Source: Bifiguratus adelaidae
Taxonomy: Eukaryota > Mucoromycota > Endogonomycetes > Endogonales
NCBI GenBank assembly: GCA_002261195.1
Contig: MVBO01000111.1
Coordinates: 1 to 48,664, forward strand
Direction of reading: 5' to 3'
Length of the DNA: 48,664 bases
The position numbers were made by a program, and so were the translations under genes. Shown here in pieces: positions 45,592 through 48,664 of this stretch (position 1 is its first letter; each line of letters begins with the position of its first letter). A model generated the notes under the pieces. The model was given only the letters and a program-made list of their open reading frames with translations, did not search any database and was not told the DNA's origin.

Positions 45592-47828
45592 TTATTCTCC
45601 ATGTACATAAACTTCAAGAATGTTGCGCAAATTAGTAACAAATCCTGTGTCTGCATCTAGCAGTTGTATCAAGTCTATTGAGTGCAGGCCTTCCTTGACG
45701 GCAATGAACTTGAGTTGTATTGTTTGACAAGTCAGGGGTTGAAGGTAGCTGAAGCGTCATTCAATATTGTGGCACGACTATGGGATCCTCTCGTCCTACC
45801 TGAGCCGCACATTATTTTCTAGGCAAATCAAATCGGCTTCATGGCTCTCGCTCTCGAAATACGCGCGGAGAAAACCTAGATGGAATGAGCAACCTTGTGA
45901 ATGGATCAACCTTACTTACTGATCTCGTCCATGTATGGTATGATATGTTTCGGATCAGCTGTCGCGCCATTCGATTGCGTTGTGCCAAGGCCATTCACAA
46001 CTGCATCCATAGGCGGCGGCTTCCGTTTGTTTGGTACAACTACCATAAACCTTCTGGCATGTTTCGAGCGGTTTACAATAAACAGTTCCATAGCAAATCT
46101 TTTGAACATTTCGATATCCTCATGCACTGCCAAGAACTTTAAGCACATGTAGAGAAAACCTCTTACCAACTCACCCGTGAAGGAAACAGTTATTCCTTCT
46201 GCAACAGCGACTTCTGGCGCACGCTTAGCGCCAAACAAGCCTTCTCGAGCGGGCATGCTCAAGACAGGCCGTTTGGCGGCATCAAGACCAAAAGTAGGAT
46301 TCACAGGGCTGCCCAGTGATCGTCCGCCTGGGGAATTCGTTCCGATGGGTATTACAGATGCCGTTGCAGAGTATGAATCGCCTGGCGTTGAAGTGCCGGA
46401 TCGGGCACCGTCTTTTGATAACTTGGACAGCCTTGGATCCAACAGTTGATCCATCATGCCAGATGAGCCACTTCGTTGCTGCAGTGGTGTGACGTCAAGC
46501 ATTGTATTCCATTTTGATTGCATGAGTGGGCACTCCAACCCATCCACGACGGCCGACCCTTTGACGACAATTGAGACCCGCTGAGGTTGCCACCTTTCTT
46601 CGGTGCCTATTTTTGGCCGTTGCGGTTGCTCTGGCCGCTCGGGTATTGTTCTCTTTCGGAAGCCGGAAGGCTTAGACGATGCAGTCGGTATGGTCGGTTT
46701 TGCGAGGCCATCCTCGAGTAAGGTGATGTTGTACAGGAAGATCATTTGATCGGAGGCTGAGAGAAGGATGGGGAGTTGATCTCGCTCAGCGCATGGGGTA
46801 ACAATAGAGTTTGCGACAATGACTTCCATGTCGTGGACCGTAAATGGACATGGACAGCTTGCTTCATTTTCCACCTCAACAGACATCATGAGCATTTTGT
46901 CCATTAGAGAAAGACTTGTTGTCCTCATTTTGACATTAAGGGCAGAAAGCACTTGGATATGTGTTTGAATGTAGCGACGAAAGCGAATGGAATCATCCAG
47001 AAGAGGGACCTGCGGAGCGGTTGACGAAGCCACCTTGTCGGCTCCTTCTGACTCTGTTTGAGATGGGACAGTGGACGGTTGTATCTTGGTGGGTAACATC
47101 GAGTCTACGAGGCCAGCGCTCAGAGGACACAATGTCATTAAAACCTCGCAAAACCTACCAGTCACCGCGCTCTCAAATAGACTGATGAATGAAAACTCAT
47201 CCGTGAGGTAATCATCGTCTTCGGCGACCTTGCGCTGATCCTCTGAAACGTTGACGGTATGGTATATAGGCGGACGATAGGTGATCTCGCCCGAGAGACA
47301 AAGAGACGGCTGTGCGGTATGGGTTCGTACGTACGCAATGGGTACGGTGAAGGGATAGGTGCAGATCCAGTTCTTGTCTTCCAACTTGATCTTCATCCCA
47401 GCATGACTCTCTGTCTCACTATACGAGTGCGCGTAGAACGGCACCCCTTCGACCGGTCCTCGATGGGCATCCTTTCTACCACCGCTTGGAACATTAGATT
47501 GACCTTGTTGTGAAGTCAGAGGGCTCTGAGATAGCCTGTAAACTGACGGAGGTGACATGACATTCTTCTGATAAGGATCGCCAATAGAGGCCTCGACGTG
47601 AATGTCCAGTTGTCGAAAGAATGCAGAGACATGCTCGGGAATATCTTGCCGACTCTCCCTTTGCGGAACGGTCACCACAGCCTCTACTTGCAAGTGCTCA
47701 TCTGCCATGGTCGCGTTCGCGTCAGTATACGTCCAACCTCAAAGCATATACTCACCATAGAATGCAAATTTACGCTGTCCTTGTCCATGAGGGATGCTGA
47801 AGGTCGCCGTTGCTCCTTCGTAGTCCAT
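45592..47828 (-). CDS. TRS65: TRAPPII complex subunit Trs65-like
   Basis: Exons 47828-47756, 47701-46175, 46126-45920, 45875-45800 and 45748-45592 give 679 residues. Exon 1 (MDYEGATATFSIPHGQGQRK) was added because its GTGAGT donor joins in phase to EHLQVEAVVTVP. The body has family-like segments: FTVHDMEVIVANSIVTPC, LPILLSASDQMIFLYNITLL, QSKWNTMLDV. After the 48-nt intron the frame reads HEDIEMFKRFAMELFIVNRS. The last exons give CQTIQLKFIAVKEGLHSIDL and DADTGFVTNLRNILEVYVHG, the Ig-like C-terminal pattern of Trs65. Trs65 joins TRAPP cores into TRAPPII, the exchange factor for Ypt31/32 at the late Golgi. The C-terminal ~85 residues come from three small exons and are easily lost in annotation. 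The family is less conserved than others here. Confidence 0.85.
46127..46174 (-). other. Stop-free 48-nt intron in TRS65
   Basis: The donor is G/GTGAGT and the acceptor TTGGCAG. Both flanks are phase 1, and the 48 nt contain no stop, so the sequence also reads as 16 extra codons. Removing it gives ITVSFTVHEDIEMFKRF, a better match to the alternating beta pattern than the retained form. Confidence 0.65.
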
Positions 47829-48102
47829 GCTCACCTACTCGCATCCAAGGACGTAGGACGAGAATAAAACAGCAACAGGCAATACACCGTATCGTCTATG
47901 CTAGCGCAAGTCTATCCTCTCTTGCCTTGTCTAGCCAAGGAGATGCAAGAAGCAAGGAAAACACTGAGAAGCAAAAGACCGCAGGACCCATTAATAGTGC
48001 GGGTGTGACATTTTCATTCCAGGCCTGTCTTTCTGCTCGTCTTCATCGACATAGCTTTCACTTCCATCTCTCGAGAGTCTATCCCTCTCTACTTGGGAAT
48101 GC

Positions 48103-48664
48103 ATGGTTGGGATGGCACTGGATACTAGTGGCATGGGAGGTGTGCAGCAGTGTAAAAGCTGTGGCACACCTCTGCTAGGTCCGTTTGTGAGAGCACTTGG
48201 GGGACTCTATCACTTTGAATGCTTCGTTTGTCAGGTGAGTAGACTGGGTATATCCGCTGAAAGAGTGCACCTGACCGTAGATGACTGCAGGATTGTGGCA
48301 GAGAAGTAGCCAACAAGTTCTTTCCTATGGATACACCTTCGGGAGAGACGCGTCCGCTATGTGAACGAGATTACTTTCGACGGTTGAATCTACTCTGTGA
48401 AAACTGCGCGGAGCCTTTGAGAGGCTCTTACATTACCGCCCTCGACAAAAAGTTTCATATCGAGCACTTTACGTGCTCCGTTTGCCCGACGGTCTTTGGA
48501 GCGGACGATAGTTACTATGAGCACGATGGCAAGGTTTATTGCTACTATCACTATTCGTTGGATTATGCGGTGAAATGTGCGGGTTGTCAGACTGCTATCC
48601 TCAAGCAGTTTGTCGAGATTAACAGAAATAGTGTGGATGAACACTGGCATCCAGAATGTTACAT
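48103..48664 (+). CDS. LRG1: LIM-domain RhoGAP of the Lrg1 type, N-terminal part
   Basis: Exons 48103-48234 and 48291->48664; the gene runs off the right edge. At least 168 residues are visible. LIM 1 starts CKSCGTPLLG, continues FVRALGGLYHFECFVCQ-DCG across the 56-nt intron, and ends LCERDYFRR. LIM 2 starts LLCENCAEPLRGSYITALDK and goes on FHIEHFTCSVCPTVFG to YYEHDGKVYCYYHY. LIM 3 begins CAGCQTAILKQFVEINRNSV, DEHWHPECYM. This LIM order and the GSYITALDKKFH and CSVCPTVFG motifs match fungal Lrg1-type Rho1 GAPs, which restrain Rho1 in wall synthesis and cell fusion. The GAP domain is outside the window. TRS65 lies divergently, with 274 nt between the ATGs; no upstream exon was recognised, though one cannot be excluded. 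Confidence 0.9.

Noticed and set aside
46127-46167. A TRS65 donor at GTTG/GTAAGAGG
   Set aside because: It needs a 30-nt intron or a weak GAG acceptor. The GTGAGT donor 8 nt upstream with the TTGGCAG acceptor is better on every count.
47701-47708. ATG at 47708 as the TRS65 start
   Set aside because: That ATG lies inside an intron ending CATGGCAG. An upstream exon with a clean donor gives a longer, smoother N-terminus.
1-48664. tRNA, rRNA, CRISPR-like arrays, bacterial-type operons
   Set aside because: Reading both strands I saw no A-box/B-box pair with a cloverleaf, no rRNA-like sequence and no spaced direct repeats. Introns and fungal gene content rule out a prokaryotic origin.

Overview
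This is nuclear DNA from a fungus. Protein genes are densely packed on both strands and interrupted by many short introns of about 44-200 nt with GTAAGT/GTGAGT donors. Fungus-specific products set the kingdom: a division-2 chitin synthase, an eisosome Pil1 protein, the DASH subunit Dad4 and the TRAPPII subunit Trs65. A WNK-family kinase, rarely reported in yeasts and other Dikarya, together with the intron density suggests an early-diverging lineage, perhaps Mucoromycota. That placement is inference; I did not identify a species.

Layout. 1-4.2 kb: 5' part of a chitin synthase gene (minus) and PIL1 (minus). 4.5-20.9 kb: one giant gene for the ribosome-assembly AAA+ ATPase midasin (MDN1/REA1, 5383 aa). 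20.9-30.96 kb, all plus strand and closely spaced: a Mil1/TMCO4-type lipase-fold protein, a NIPSNAP protein, a short tRNA-binding-domain protein with a probable mitochondrial presequence, the spindle-checkpoint kinase MPS1, and the wybutosine enzyme TRM12/TYW2. 31.0-37.1 kb: a WNK kinase with a C-terminal SAM-like domain (minus), DAD4 (plus), DPH1 (plus) and YOS1 (minus). 37.1-40.6 kb: the only gene-poor stretch, holding a decayed Ty3/Gypsy pol relic. 40.6-48.66 kb: a CRAL-TRIO/Sec14-like gene (minus), an unusually short tropomyosin (plus), an unrecognised 150-residue protein (minus) back to back with a BAG-domain protein (plus), TRS65 (minus), and the 5' part of a LIM-domain RhoGAP of the Lrg1 type (plus, cut by the window end).

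The genes are mostly single-copy housekeeping functions: ribosome export, tRNA and eEF2 modification, ER-Golgi traffic, kinetochore, actin, cell wall and plasma-membrane organisation. They do not form a pathway cluster. I found no CRISPR-like array, tRNA, rRNA or obvious new multi-gene system. The points most worth following are a 123-residue tropomyosin that appears to lack one actin-binding period, a fungal WNK kinase with a SAM-like tail, three stop-free introns of 3n length (MPS1, DPH1, TRS65), two in-frame-essential GC-AG introns, and an in-frame 77-codon extension upstream of DAD4.

All splice sites were placed by eye from donor/acceptor sequence, reading-frame continuity and remembered family conservation. 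No alignment or database search was run.
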